NCBI RefSeq assembly: GCF_905147045.1
Contig: NC_065895.1
Location: 10,297,001 to 10,361,000, forward strand
Length of the DNA stretch: 64,000 bases
Direction: 5' to 3'
DNA from: Nymphalis io
Taxonomy: Eukaryota; Arthropoda; Insecta; Lepidoptera; Nymphalidae
Of the stretch, positions 40,504 to 51,700 are shown in pieces (position 1 is the first letter of the stretch; the number at the start of each line of letters is the position of its first letter). Both the position numbers and the translations under genes were made by a program. The notes below the pieces were generated by a model. That model was not told where the DNA came from and did not search any database. It saw only the letters and a program-made list of their open reading frames with translations.

Positions 40504-41694
40504 CTTTAGTTACACTGAAGTAAACCTTTTTTTTTTCTTCTTCTTCTTCTGGTGTGTTTCTAGAAAAAGCTTTTGCTTTATTATGTTTTATATGTTTATT
40601 ATGTTTTGGCAATTTATTGTTCCGAATTATGGTTCATGAATTAACTTACGGTAATGACTTTAAATTAATGTCAACTGTCAAGCTCAGTGTACATAGGTAA
40701 TCACTACGTCGGTTCATCCCACAGAACACTTTTACTAAGAGAGTTGGTTGGTCCTGTCAACTTGTCAAATAACTTTATCTTATATATACGTTTTTAAGGA
40801 TTAAATTTTCTCATTATTTAAAGGGCATTAATTAAGTCTAGCTATACATCCTGGTGAATGTGTCAAACTCTAAAGTCAAGGATATTTACTGCATGGCAAT
40901 AACTATATTATTCCTTAATCTTTAGTTTATATATAAGTATTGAATATGCAACCTGTGTTAGTGATAGCACGAAAGCATAAACTAGTACTAATTTAATATA
41001 GTTGTTACGCTGTAACCATTTAATTAGCATGTGCATGAACAAAAGTTCAGTCAAATCAGTATGGAAAGTCGTTTTAGCGTTTTTAGTTGTGCAGCTTCAG
41101 CAAATAAATAAATAAACAAATACTTTTTATAGTCTTTTATTTCTATAGGAACTTGATGTTATATACAGTAAACATAATTTCTAATCATTCATTTGTCCTA
41201 CTCCAGATATTTCGTAATTATCCTCATTCTGACTGTCATACCATAAATCACTTATCACTTTTGATACTTTTCCTTCATTTGTTTTTATTTAATAAATATA
41301 CAATTAGTATAAAGAAGAAGTAGTAGTAAGAAAATAGGTTTAACTATATAATTTATATTTATTTTTTAATATAATTGGTTCACGGGCATTTAGTTTTTGC
41401 AAAGGTCGTTACAAAAAACAGTTATTAAAAACTATACAGCTATATATTAGCCTCATTAAAATAGAAATTTAAAAATTCTTGTTTAACTTAATACACAATA
41501 GGTATTCTTATGTACCTAAAATTTGTTTTGTGTAATGAATCATCAATCCAAAAGTAGCAATAGCATTATAGCAACACTAAAAACCGTTTGCCATATTTGC
41601 TGTGTAAAAGGTATGCTGTCGGTCCTCCGCAGGCCTGAATTTCCGTAATTATAGAGATTTCAAGACATTTAGTGATATTTGGGACTAACTAGTC
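40504..41694. promoter_or_regulatory. Divergent upstream region of Prp31 (minus) and Ntf2 (plus)
   Basis: About 1.2 kb separates the two start codons and no SINE is present in it. It must hold both promoters and 5' UTRs. No clear TATA box was picked out. The stretch 41181-41272 has an open minus frame followed by AATAAA (see its own entry). Confidence 0.5.
41181..41272 (-). CDS. Candidate terminal exon of a small unrecognised gene (weak)
   Basis: On the minus strand about 30 codons (KVSKVISDLWYDSQNED ... GVGQMND) run to a TAG at 41181-41183. An AATAAA follows about 40 nt later (41136-41141 on the plus map), which looks like a natural 3' end. The acceptor before it lacks a pyrimidine tract and the upstream exon is not certain. 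A frame at about 41530-41595 (minus; YNAIATFGLMIHYTKQIL then gt) could join in phase, but this is speculative. I do not recognise the product. Confidence 0.22.
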
Positions 41695-44600
41695 ATGTCT
41701 ATGGCACTAAATCCACAGTACGATGCAATTGGAAAAGGTTTCGTACAACAATATTACACATTGTTCGATGATCCGGCACAGCGACCAAGTCTCGCTAATA
41801 TGTACAATGTAAGTTATAAAACCTATATAAAAAATAGATTTAGATTGTATAATATAATTCTTTTAAAGTAGAATGTCAAATATTAATATCGTTATCGAAA
41901 TATTTTAAGGTTAAGCGAGAACCTCCCGCCGAAAATGTCAAAGCAAAATGCATTTGTAATGAGACATATCCGGATATTTTAGTATATTGTTATTGTAAAA
42001 TCTGTCTTTACTTTTCATTTTACTCAAGTATAATGTCACTTTGATGTTACAGTTCTAAAATAAAATTTATTAAAAATAAATGCAACTACTTTAAGTTCTT
42101 TCAAATTATTTCAGGTTGAAACATCGTTTATGACTTTTGAAGGAGTTCAGTTACAAGGTGCTGTAAAGATTATGGACAAGCTTAATGTGGGTATTTTTTT
42201 TTAACTTTTTACTGACTAATTTCTAAAAAATATATTATAAATTATATTTATTATATTTGCATCGCAACATCATAACCATTTCATATATGACACATATCTT
42301 CATCTATTATTAAGTTGAGAAGTACATTTCCTTAGTGTTATTTTTTTAGTGAATGACAAACTTATTTAAACTTCATATTTATGTAATAAAAATAATCAGT
42401 ACATTTTTATTTTCAGAGTTTAACATTTCAAAAGATCGGTAGACTTATAACTTCTGTTGACTCACAACCCATGTTTGACGGTGGAGTTTTAATTAATGTT
42501 CTCGGTCGACTGCAGGTATGTTATACTTTAGAATTTAAGTTGAAATAAGACTTAATATTTAAAATACTTTATTTTATATGGTCACCTACTGTAAAGTGCT
42601 TTCTGAAGTATAATATATTTATATAACTAGGCCTTATATTAATTGTAAAACACATATTTTAATTTAATTAATGATCTAATGGCTGTTTTATACAGACAGA
42701 TGATGATCAACCACATGCATACTTCCAAACATTTGTGTTGAAGCCAATAGGAAACTCATTTTATGTTGAACATGATATGTTCAGGCTGGCACTACATGAT
42801 GTTTAAGGGTAATTTTACTTAAAAGAAAAAGTAAGCTTGTGGATGGCTTTGTTTGCACATTGTAAATAATAATATAGCATTATTGATCTGATAATTAACT
42901 TATCAGTTTGAGCATTTAATTTGTTTTTATAAGCCAATTAAACTTTATTTCATGGAATAGTAAAACACATTAAAAAAATGAAATACTTGATTATACAGTT
43001 AGTCTTTCAATGATAAAGGTTTTCAATTGATACAATCATTTGATCTGAAAAAAAAACTGAAGATTTTATAAAAAATGCACATATACCACACAAACCCATA
43101 TTCTTCTAAAATTGTCAAACTGATGGAGAACAGTAAAACCTGGAATTGTCAATATTCAGACGTAAAAATTAAACCCATTACAATATTTTTTAAGTGTGAA
43201 GTTGATAATTCTCATATTCATTAAATTATGAAATGACTACAATTATTTTCATATGGTCTTGTTTTGTATTTGTAGATTTAATGCTGCATTCATAAAGTTT
43301 AATTAAATTACTTCTTATGAATATTGAACTAATGCCCAATAAATCATTAAATAAATATTTATATTTCACATCAATAATTTACTGGTGGTAGAGCTTTGTG
43401 CAAGCTCGTCTGGGTAGGTACCACCCACTCATCAGATATTCTACCGCAAAACAGCAATACTTGATATTGTTGTGTTCCGGTTTGAAGGGTGAGTGAGCCA
43501 GTGTAATTACAGGCACAAGGGACATAAAATCTTAGTTCCCAAGGTTGGTGGCGCATTGGATATGTAAGCGATGGTTGACATTTTTTACAATGCCAATGTC
43601 TAAGAGCTTTGGTGACCACTTACCATCAGGTGGCCCATATGCTCGTCTGCCTTCCTATTCTATATAAAAAAAAAAAAAATTTAAGTATTCATTAGCTTAA
43701 GGAAGGGTATAATAAAATCACTACTTAAGCACAGATATTTAAAAAAGAAAAAGTTTATTTAAAGATGTTAAAACTTATTATTCATAGCACTTTACATGCC
43801 AATAAGTTCTTTTATCAGTAAAATTATTATTTAAAGACAAAACCTAAACAGCTGTTTTGGGTTGGCTTGGCGTGGCTTGTTTTCTGTGGCACATATATGA
43901 CATCAAACATAAAAGTCGATTCAATCACTCACACAAATAGTAAAATGACAGGTTTTGTTTTACTGTACTTATATTTTATTGTCATTAAGGGATACTAACG
44001 AACCATTAAATGATTGAGAGAATCTTCTAGAAATTATTAATAATGAAGAAAAAATTTATAGGAAGCTTTGTATAAAATAAATAATGATATACTATAAATT
44101 TTTACAACAACAAAACATGTACAAATGAATGACACCTAGTAGTCATTCATACAACGAAAGAGGATTAATATTGTGAGGAAACCTGTATGTGTCTAATTTC
44201 ATTGAAACTATGCCACATGTGTATTCCACCAACCCGCATTGGAGCAGTGTGGTGGAATAAGCTCCAAACCTTCTCCTCAAAAAGGGAGAGGAGGCCTTAG
44301 CCCAGCAGTGGGACATTTACAGGCTGTTACTTACTTTTTTTTACTTACAAATACAAATTTAAAAATGATTTTGGAAAGTTATTCAAACAATAGATTTAAA
44401 TGAATTTATTTTGTTAGTCTTTAAAATTCAATCATTCTAATTAACTTCAAGTAATTAAAAATAGCATAATAAGGTACACAAATTAAAATATTAGCATTTA
44501 ATTATTTGACATTTCATTGGTTGAGATCTCGAATAAATCAATCTTATATAATCTCATGAAAAATGGCGTATTGAATGTCAGCGAAGTTGTTATAAATGAT

Positions 44601-45862
44601 ATAGTTTATATTGACTAACCCACAATCAAATGGTTACCATTATAAATGCAGAAGGAAACATATACTTTGCTTGTATACATTTTTTTTTAAATCATTGAAA
44701 TGTTTACACTTAATACCATTAAACACCCACAATGACAGGTGTATTAATAAACATGTCATTAGAGACAATTCGTTTTCTTTTTTGTTATAATATGTAAGAT
44801 AGTTTTTTCATATAATTCTAATTTACTAACATCATAGGAAATACTTCTAGAAAATAATCTTCTTGTGGTTAACTCATTTCAATTTAATATAGAGAACGAA
44901 TTTATTTTTCTAATTTTTAAATATCATACTATTCATCAGGAGGAGATATTATATTGTCATGTTCAAGATCCTTTTCCTCCTTAACTATTTATATATATAA
45001 ACAAAGAGTAAATATATAGACACAAGGGACTGACCTCATGGCTGACATTGACAATGCAATATTATTTTCAATGCCAGTGTATATAGAATGACTAACACCA
45101 TAAACAATAATATTTGTTCAATGACTTCTTGCAAAACATTATAGATTTTGAAAAAGTTAACTATCAAGTTTTTGTTATTCTCTCTGACACTTTAGATCTG
45201 TAATTAGTAGTGCAGAAGCAGCCACGTTATATCTCCCGTGCATTGTGATATATAGTAAAAATTCGGAGTGGTTTTATTTATTAATAATTAACTTGAAATT
45301 ACCTGGATATTTTACAGTATTAAGTGCCGTAGAATAAAAACTAAACAATTCATTACCCTTGTCCAATTTTAATTGTAACTTGTTAGCACGTGATAAAATT
45401 ACTTGCTGAGCTGATACAGTCCCTTAATAGTAAATTATTACATACACAATAGGCCGACCTTCAAGTAACAGTACAAGTAGATCTAAGTGCAAGATCGAAA
45501 AATTAAAGCATTTTACAAGCGACGCTCCGGTGTCCGCATTGCAGTTTGTTTATTTGTCGTTCTTTGTTTGCTACTGCCGAAGGATTAAGTTAAATATTTT
45601 AAATATTATATAAAATTAAAATCTGATAAATTATTAAGTCCTAGAACAACTTTGTTTATGATGCTAATAATATCTTCCTCTGAGGTTAGTCGAAATAGGT
45701 GAGGATTACTATTACTAGGATACTAATGGTTTATATGTTTTATTACAGTGCGACGACGATCCTCCTCACCCGTACATGCAGACATTTGTTTTGAAGCCAC
45801 TCGGAGACTCCTTCTTTGTACAGCACGATATATTTCGTCTCGGCATCCACGACGTTGCTTAA
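41695..45862 (+). CDS. Ntf-2: Nuclear transport factor 2 (NTF2), with alternative terminal exons
   Basis: NTF2 is a small homodimer that binds Ran-GDP and FxFG nucleoporins and carries Ran-GDP into the nucleus. Exons: 41695-41808 (38 codons), 42115-42186 (24), 42417-42515 (33), then either 42696-42806 (exon 4a, 36 codons plus stop) or 45749-45862 (exon 4b, 37 plus stop). The products are 131 or 132 residues, normal for the family. Family features are IGKGFVQQYY at the N-terminus, SFMTFEG, LTFQKI, VDSQPMFDGG and GVLINVLGRLQ. All junctions are GT/AG and in phase 0. Met1 and Met3 are both possible starts; Met1 (41,695) is first. Both last exons encode the same segment, D-D-D-x-P-H through F-R-L, so they should be mutually exclusive. 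The AATAAA at 46126-46131 fits exon 4b, and those at 43338 and 43350 fit exon 4a. Confidence 0.96.
42696..42806 (+). CDS. Ntf-2: Ntf2 alternative terminal exon 4a
   Basis: This exon follows the acceptor tttatacag and starts TDDDQPHAYFQTF, ending FRLALHDV and a stop. It makes a 131-residue isoform. It is in phase 0 with exon 3 (donor at 42516). Its 3' UTR probably runs to the AATAAA at 43338-43355, just before SINE A at 43,381. Confidence 0.93.
   Translation, partial: TDDDQPHAYFQTFVLKPIGNSFYVEHDMFRLALHDV
43381..43679 (+). mobile_element. SINE family A downstream of Ntf2 exon 4a
   Basis: Full copy from actggtggtagagctttgtg to cctattctatataaaaaaaa. It starts about 25 bp after two AATAAA signals that could end the exon 4a transcript. 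Confidence 0.85.
44169..44332 (+). mobile_element. SINE family B, 5'-truncated
   Basis: Body and end only (ttgtgaggaaacctgtatgt to acaggctgttac), with no tRNA-like head. In the Ntf2 interval between exons 4a and 4b. Confidence 0.8.
45749..45862 (+). CDS. Ntf-2: Ntf2 alternative terminal exon 4b
   Basis: This second last exon lies 2.9 kb after exon 4a. It follows the acceptor tattacag and starts CDDDPPHPYMQTF, ending FRLGIHDVA and a stop. The C-D-D-D-P-P-H start is closer to the NTF2 sequence I recall from flies than exon 4a is. It is more GC-rich than exon 4a. Confidence 0.93.
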   Translation, partial: CDDDPPHPYMQTFVLKPLGDSFFVQHDIFRLGIHDVA

Positions 45863-46131
45863 GTCCTTCTATTGTATCATATTGCTAAAACATATTCTAC
45901 TGGTTATGACTAATGTTTTTCTTGCTGCTGTAATCTGCGTCTTGTTTTGGTTATCTAGGTATAAGAAGCTAGTATGGTCACTCACTGCCTACGAAATTGA
46001 AATTGTAAATTAACTCACCATTATATTATATTCGGCGATGTTTTGGCTGGCATTAGATGAATTATCCAGATTGCTTTAGTCAATGTAAAGGCAGACTTTT
46101 TTTCAGTTACATGTATACATTTTATAATAAA

Positions 46132-48453
46132 TACATTATTTTTTAACTTACCATTTTTATTTTACATTCAATTTGGTTCTTCATTGACATTTCTGAGGTT
46201 ATATTTTGTTAAATGAAACAAACATAGATGCTAAGACAATCATGTATTAAGTAATAAATAGTCAAAAATTAACAAAAGACCACTGAAAACAGGTACATTT
46301 TTTTTTTTTAAATTCCAGTCTCAGATTTTTAAGACTTGCAACTTTAAAATCCTTAGACGCTACGAACACTTAACAAGTTACTTGCATGCACTACTATGAA
46401 TTACACACGGTTCCGTAGACCAAACTTGTCCAAGTGAATGACTAGGTTGCAGTATAACGCTCATTTGCAAGACTGGCGAGCCAAAACGGTTTGAGTCTTC
46501 CTCTACATTATGTATGGGGCTGTTTCCTTTGTACGTAGCAGTTTTTATTACAATACCAAAATCGAGCTTATCCATTCGAAATTATCAATAATATAGAACG
46601 AACTACATTCTAGAAATATATTGTAATTTATCTTACAATAACACGTAAACGTGTGTCAAATGTATAAAAAAATTGGATAATGTTGGTTTAAAACTTAACA
46701 CCGATCAATGTACTGCTAAAAGGAACACCACTTTGGGTACGATCTACCTCCAGGTGTTGAAGACTACAAAGCGGAGATCAAATCGGATATGGCAAGACCA
46801 TATCGGTCGGTATCATATAAAGATTATTTGTACATAAGCCATTTAGCCTCTGTTTGCTAGTACTGTTCTATTAAAAATTGTGGTTAAATAAACATTTCTT
46901 AGCAGTTTTGTCATAGCATCTATTGTTAATTCAAAAACACAGTTATTGAAATTAGTAAAAATACAATTAACAGTTACACCGTGCATTTATAAATTCAGAT
47001 TATTCGCAATAATTGTTTTCTTTCTTTTCACAAGAATCCATTTATCGAATCGGAAACGTAACGATATTATGTAAACGTTACATCAAAAGCAAAATGTTAT
47101 TTTTTATACCAATAATCAGTAATTAAATTAAAGAATAGGGAAACGGATAAACGGCAACGATTACGCGTCGATTCGATTGCGATAAAGTAACAATTTGTTC
47201 GTAGAATTGTCCCCTTGTTTTATTACAGGGAAGACATTAAAAAAACATTTAAATTTTGAGTACTTTTATTGAATTATAAAAGTATGATATTCTTAAGTTC
47301 CAATTATTTCCGTACAGTGTAACGTTATTTTAATGTAATAAGGGTTATTTTTGTTATAGAAAAATTAATTGAAAATTTAATAGAACAGTACTACAACGCG
47401 TCAGCGCTCGCCGTTGGGTATTAATAGCGAATAACACGAAATATTTAGTAACATTAGTTCTTAACGTTACTTATATTTGCACTCAGCAAGCGATTAAATG
47501 TTGTACGTTGTTAATTAGCCTGAGTTTAGAATCTCTTACAAGTAAAAACAAATAATTTGGATTTCACAACATTAACAAAAAATTACGAATAAATCTAAAA
47601 AAAAAAAAAATAACAATATTATATATAATGTTTATCGTCTGAGCAATTAGAAATCAATAACTTTGATTTTTGTGTATACTGGAAATAAGCTTTAAAAACA
47701 ACAGAAAAACGACTTGTATGGAAAATGTAGAGAAAACTATCCCTATAACGTTTCTTTTATTTATTGCTTTTTTTACTATATATATTTTTAACGGAACGTA
47801 TTGTTTAATTTGTTATTGAAGTTGAAAATTTAACAGTGTTACAAATACTAAGTCTTTTTAAATTACTTGCACTATTTATTTATTTTTGTTAGTATTAAAA
47901 TAAAAAAAGTTGATTTTACGTACACACTGCCGCAAAAGCATACTATGATTTTATGTTAGGCACATTGTGGAACACATTTAACAATATTATTTGTACTAGT
48001 TTTTATCAGCCCACGAAACATTAATGGGCTCATAATAGGTACGTAAATGACATATTAATTACACATTTGTAATAACTTGCAACACTCAAGTATATTAAAG
48101 AAGGTTTTGTTATAAACGTCTAAGTTTTAGAAATCGGCAATCACAAAATTGTAGAAATAACAAATGTTTCAAATTTCGTATTGCATAAGTAAAACTAGGT
48201 CGTAACAAATTAATTAAAAAAAAAGAAAAGAATAAATAATTAAAATTTGAGCATTCATCAGTAAGTACTGTCACACACGGATATCATGATAAGGTACGTT
48301 TCCCACAAGTATTGATTCAAGCCTCGTGAACCGTGTTATTATTATGGCCAAGAATAAACGAGACAGGAAAATTTTGACTTGAGCCACGATTTATTTGAAA
48401 ACATCTAAAAAAAAGTATTCAAAATTGGAATTACTTAACACTGAAATCGAAAA
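46132..48453. other. Intergenic region between the 3' ends of Ntf2 and the TPR gene
   Basis: AT-rich, convergent-gene interval. Holds TIR element copy 4. Two short protein-like frames occur (46378-46575 minus; 46724-46835 plus, HHFGYDLPPGVEDYKAEIKS) but neither is recognised nor has splice or start support. Confidence 0.5.
47036..47213 (+). mobile_element. Unnamed TIR element (MITE-like), copy 4
   Basis: Has aacggcaacgattacg, cgattcgattgcgataaagt and the end gtagaattgtccc. Lies between the convergent Ntf2 and TPR genes. Confidence 0.6.
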
Positions 48454-48459
48454 TTTATT
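48454..48459 (-). terminator. Probable poly(A) signal of the TPR-protein gene
   Basis: AATAAA on the minus strand about 325 nt past the stop codon at 48,780. A second copy lies at 48390-48395. Assigned by position only. Confidence 0.4.
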
Positions 48460-48779
48460 ATGAACCACGAATCACAGACATGAGACAGCCAGACAGTGAT
48501 TGCGTACCTTTGGCTCGCGGTACACCGAGTTTCAGATCGAATGCATTTGCCGGCAAACGATTTGGTGTCGCTTAGTATTGAAATCGGAATCAAATTCGAA
48601 GTTTAACGAATCACAGACACGCGACAATAGGACAGCGGTTGCGGACCTTTGGGTCGTGGTGTGTATCGTTTAAGTTCCATATCGAGTGCAGTGGTTGTAA
48701 ATCCGTGGTTCGAATAGGAACGTATGAATCGAACGGTACTTGCAGAGGTAGTAAACTCAGGCTCCCGTGGTCGCGGCGC

Positions 48780-51700
48780 TTACGAGCCTCCTTTCTTGCG
48801 GCCGCGCGCGCTGGCCAGCGCGACGCCGCGCAGCGAGCGCATGGCCATGGCGCGGTTGAAGTGTCGCTGCGTCTTATGCTCGTCCGAGTCGCCGCCGCTG
48901 TCCACCGACGACAGTATCACTAGCAGCACGCCCATTACCTGCTCGATCGAGCGGTCACATTACACAACGTACGATTCATTTAAAAACATTTGAGCTGTAT
49001 TTCGTAAAAAAAAAGAAAATATTTTTTGCATTGACTCCAAAATTACTGATTTAAAACATCAAATGATACGTACTTAGTTTATAAATTGATTTTCTTCTTT
49101 GAAATACTTGTATTTTTTATTTTATTTTATTTATTTAAGATTCACCAGTGGTAAATACATCAACACGTACAAAGGTATACAATTTTAATACAACTTAAAA
49201 CTAAATGCATTACCTATTAAGGTGAATACCACTTGCAAAGATAAAGTTGGAGATGACAAACTTATAAATAATTAATTGTTAGTAAATCAAGGTTAAAAAT
49301 GACAAGAATTAACAATAATAGTAAAATAATAAAATACAAATATAAACAAAATAAATTAGTTAGCTGACAATTTTGACAATATTTTTTTGTGAAACTTGTT
49401 TGATGAGTCTCCAAAAGGGTCTAAAACAGCACTGTGCTCATTCAAAATTCCACATAAGCGAGATACAGGTGAATTGCTTCCTAAAACAGTTTTGCGGAAA
49501 GGTCTTACTAATGGTGTTATTGGTTTACGTGGATATCTAATGGGAACATTCAATTTAATTTTTGATATCAGAAACGAGTTATCATAGTTGTTGTTAAGTG
49601 TTTTATAAAGAAATTTTAAATCCAACAAATCCCTCCGATCACTTAGTGAAAGAATTTTGAAAAAATCCAATCTTTTTTTGTAAGAAGGAAGTATTTTCCC
49701 TTTACCTAACGAGAAAGTAAGATGATAAAGAAAACGTTTCTGTATCCTCTCAAGTCTTAGGCAGTGTGTTGCATAATGTGGCCTCCAAACAACGCTTCCG
49801 TATTCCAGTATACTCCTGACTAAGCTATTAAATAAAATAATTTTTGTTCTAGGATTTCGAAATAATCTTCCATTTCTTATTACAAAACCTAACATTTTCG
49901 AGGCACGGCTAATTACACCATCAATATGAGGTATGAAAGTTAGTTTTTTGTCGAAGATTACTCCCAGGTCTGAAATTCTGTCCACAGATTTAATAGGGGC
50001 ACCAGCTATGTAATAATTCGTTTGAAATTCTTTTAAACTCCTGGTGAATGATATCCATGAACATTTTACTGAATTAAGTCTCATGCCGTTATCATTACAC
50101 CAATGGTATAATCTTGTCAGATCATCTTGTAAAAGAATAGTGTCATTTGGTTCTTCAATCATTTTAAGAAGTTTGACATCGTCAGCATACAGAAATGGTG
50201 TAGAATATTTAAAACAATTAGGCAGATCGTTTATGAATATATTGAAGAGCAGCGGACCCAGGTGTGACCCTTGTGGGACTCCAGATTTAACATCGCATTC
50301 AACCGATTCATAACCGCCGGCAACAACATAAAAATGTCTTTCTGTAAGATATGATGCTAGAAATCTCAGTAAAGATCCGACAATACCATAATTGGACAAC
50401 TTCAAGACTAGTACTGAACATGGAACCAGGTCAAATGCTTTACTTAAGTCTGTGTGGATAACACGGATTCGCCGTGGAGTACCGGCTTAGAACAGTACTC
50501 CCCCAATCTCATCCCGTGGGTGTCGTAAGAGGCGACTGAGGGACGGGGAAAAGGGGGGATGGGCAGCAGCGTCCCCCCTCCCATAAACATCTTACCCCCT
50601 ACTGCGCTCGCCAACACGCCTGCCCAGCGCGGCGAGTATGGGCAAACCCCTCCCTAAATGGCAGATGCGCCCAAAAAAAGGCCCCCAGTTACCGGCAAGC
50701 CCGCTAGGCCCGACCAAGGTAGCGGTCGCGGTATCGGCAGGGCAGGGGGTGCTAAGAATCACCGGTTCACGGCAGGCTACCGTATAAAGCGACTGAAAAT
50801 GGCAACGTATAATGGACGCTCGATGAGGCTGGACCATCACCTCGCCGAATTAGAAGTAGAGTTAAGTCATATAAACTGGCATATACTGGGGTTATCTGAA
50901 GTCCGAAGACAGGGGGAGGACACGATAACTCTAGAGTCCGGTAACTTACTCTACTTCCGCGAAGGTGATAACCTCTCCCAGGGTGGTGTCGGTTTTCTAG
51001 TCAAAAAGGATCTCATTAGCAGCATTGTGGAAATCAGTAGTGTGTCGAACCGGGTAGCGTACCTTGTCCTAAAACTTTCCGACAGGTACTCCCTGAAGGT
51101 TGTACAGGTATATGCGCCAACTTCGACATACTCTGATGATGTGGTCGAAGCGATGTACGAGGACATCGCAAAGGCCCTCAACGACACCTCGAGGGCCCAC
51201 TACAATGTTGTTATGGGAGACTTTAATGCTAAAGTGGGAGTACAAGATAGCGGTGAATCAAAAGTCGGACCTTACGGCTTGGGCTGCAGAAATCACAGGG
51301 GGCAAATGCTGGTAAACTTTCTCGAAGCGCAGGGGCTTTTTTTGATGAATTCTTTCTTTCAAAAGAAGCAGAGGAGGTGGACCTGGCGAAGCCCCGATAA
51401 CGTGACAAGGAACGAGATAGACTTTATCATTTCGAATAAAAGGCACATATTTAGAGATGTTTCAGTGATCAACAGGTTTAATACCGGAAGTGATCACCGC
51501 TTGGTTCGAGGCACTCTAAATATCAACTTAAAAGCCGAAAGATCGAGAATGATGAGGTCTACTCTCCGACCTACCATGCTCCAAGCTGCTCAAGGCTCCG
51601 AAAAGTTCCAAATGGAACTTCAAAATCAATTCACCGCGTTGGAAACCATAAGCAGCATTGATGAGAGAACCGACACGCTGGTCAAAATACTGCAAAACAC

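Noticed and set aside
48639..48993. Two plus-strand open frames of 89-94 codons
   Set aside because: They are antisense to the GC-rich last exon of the TPR gene.
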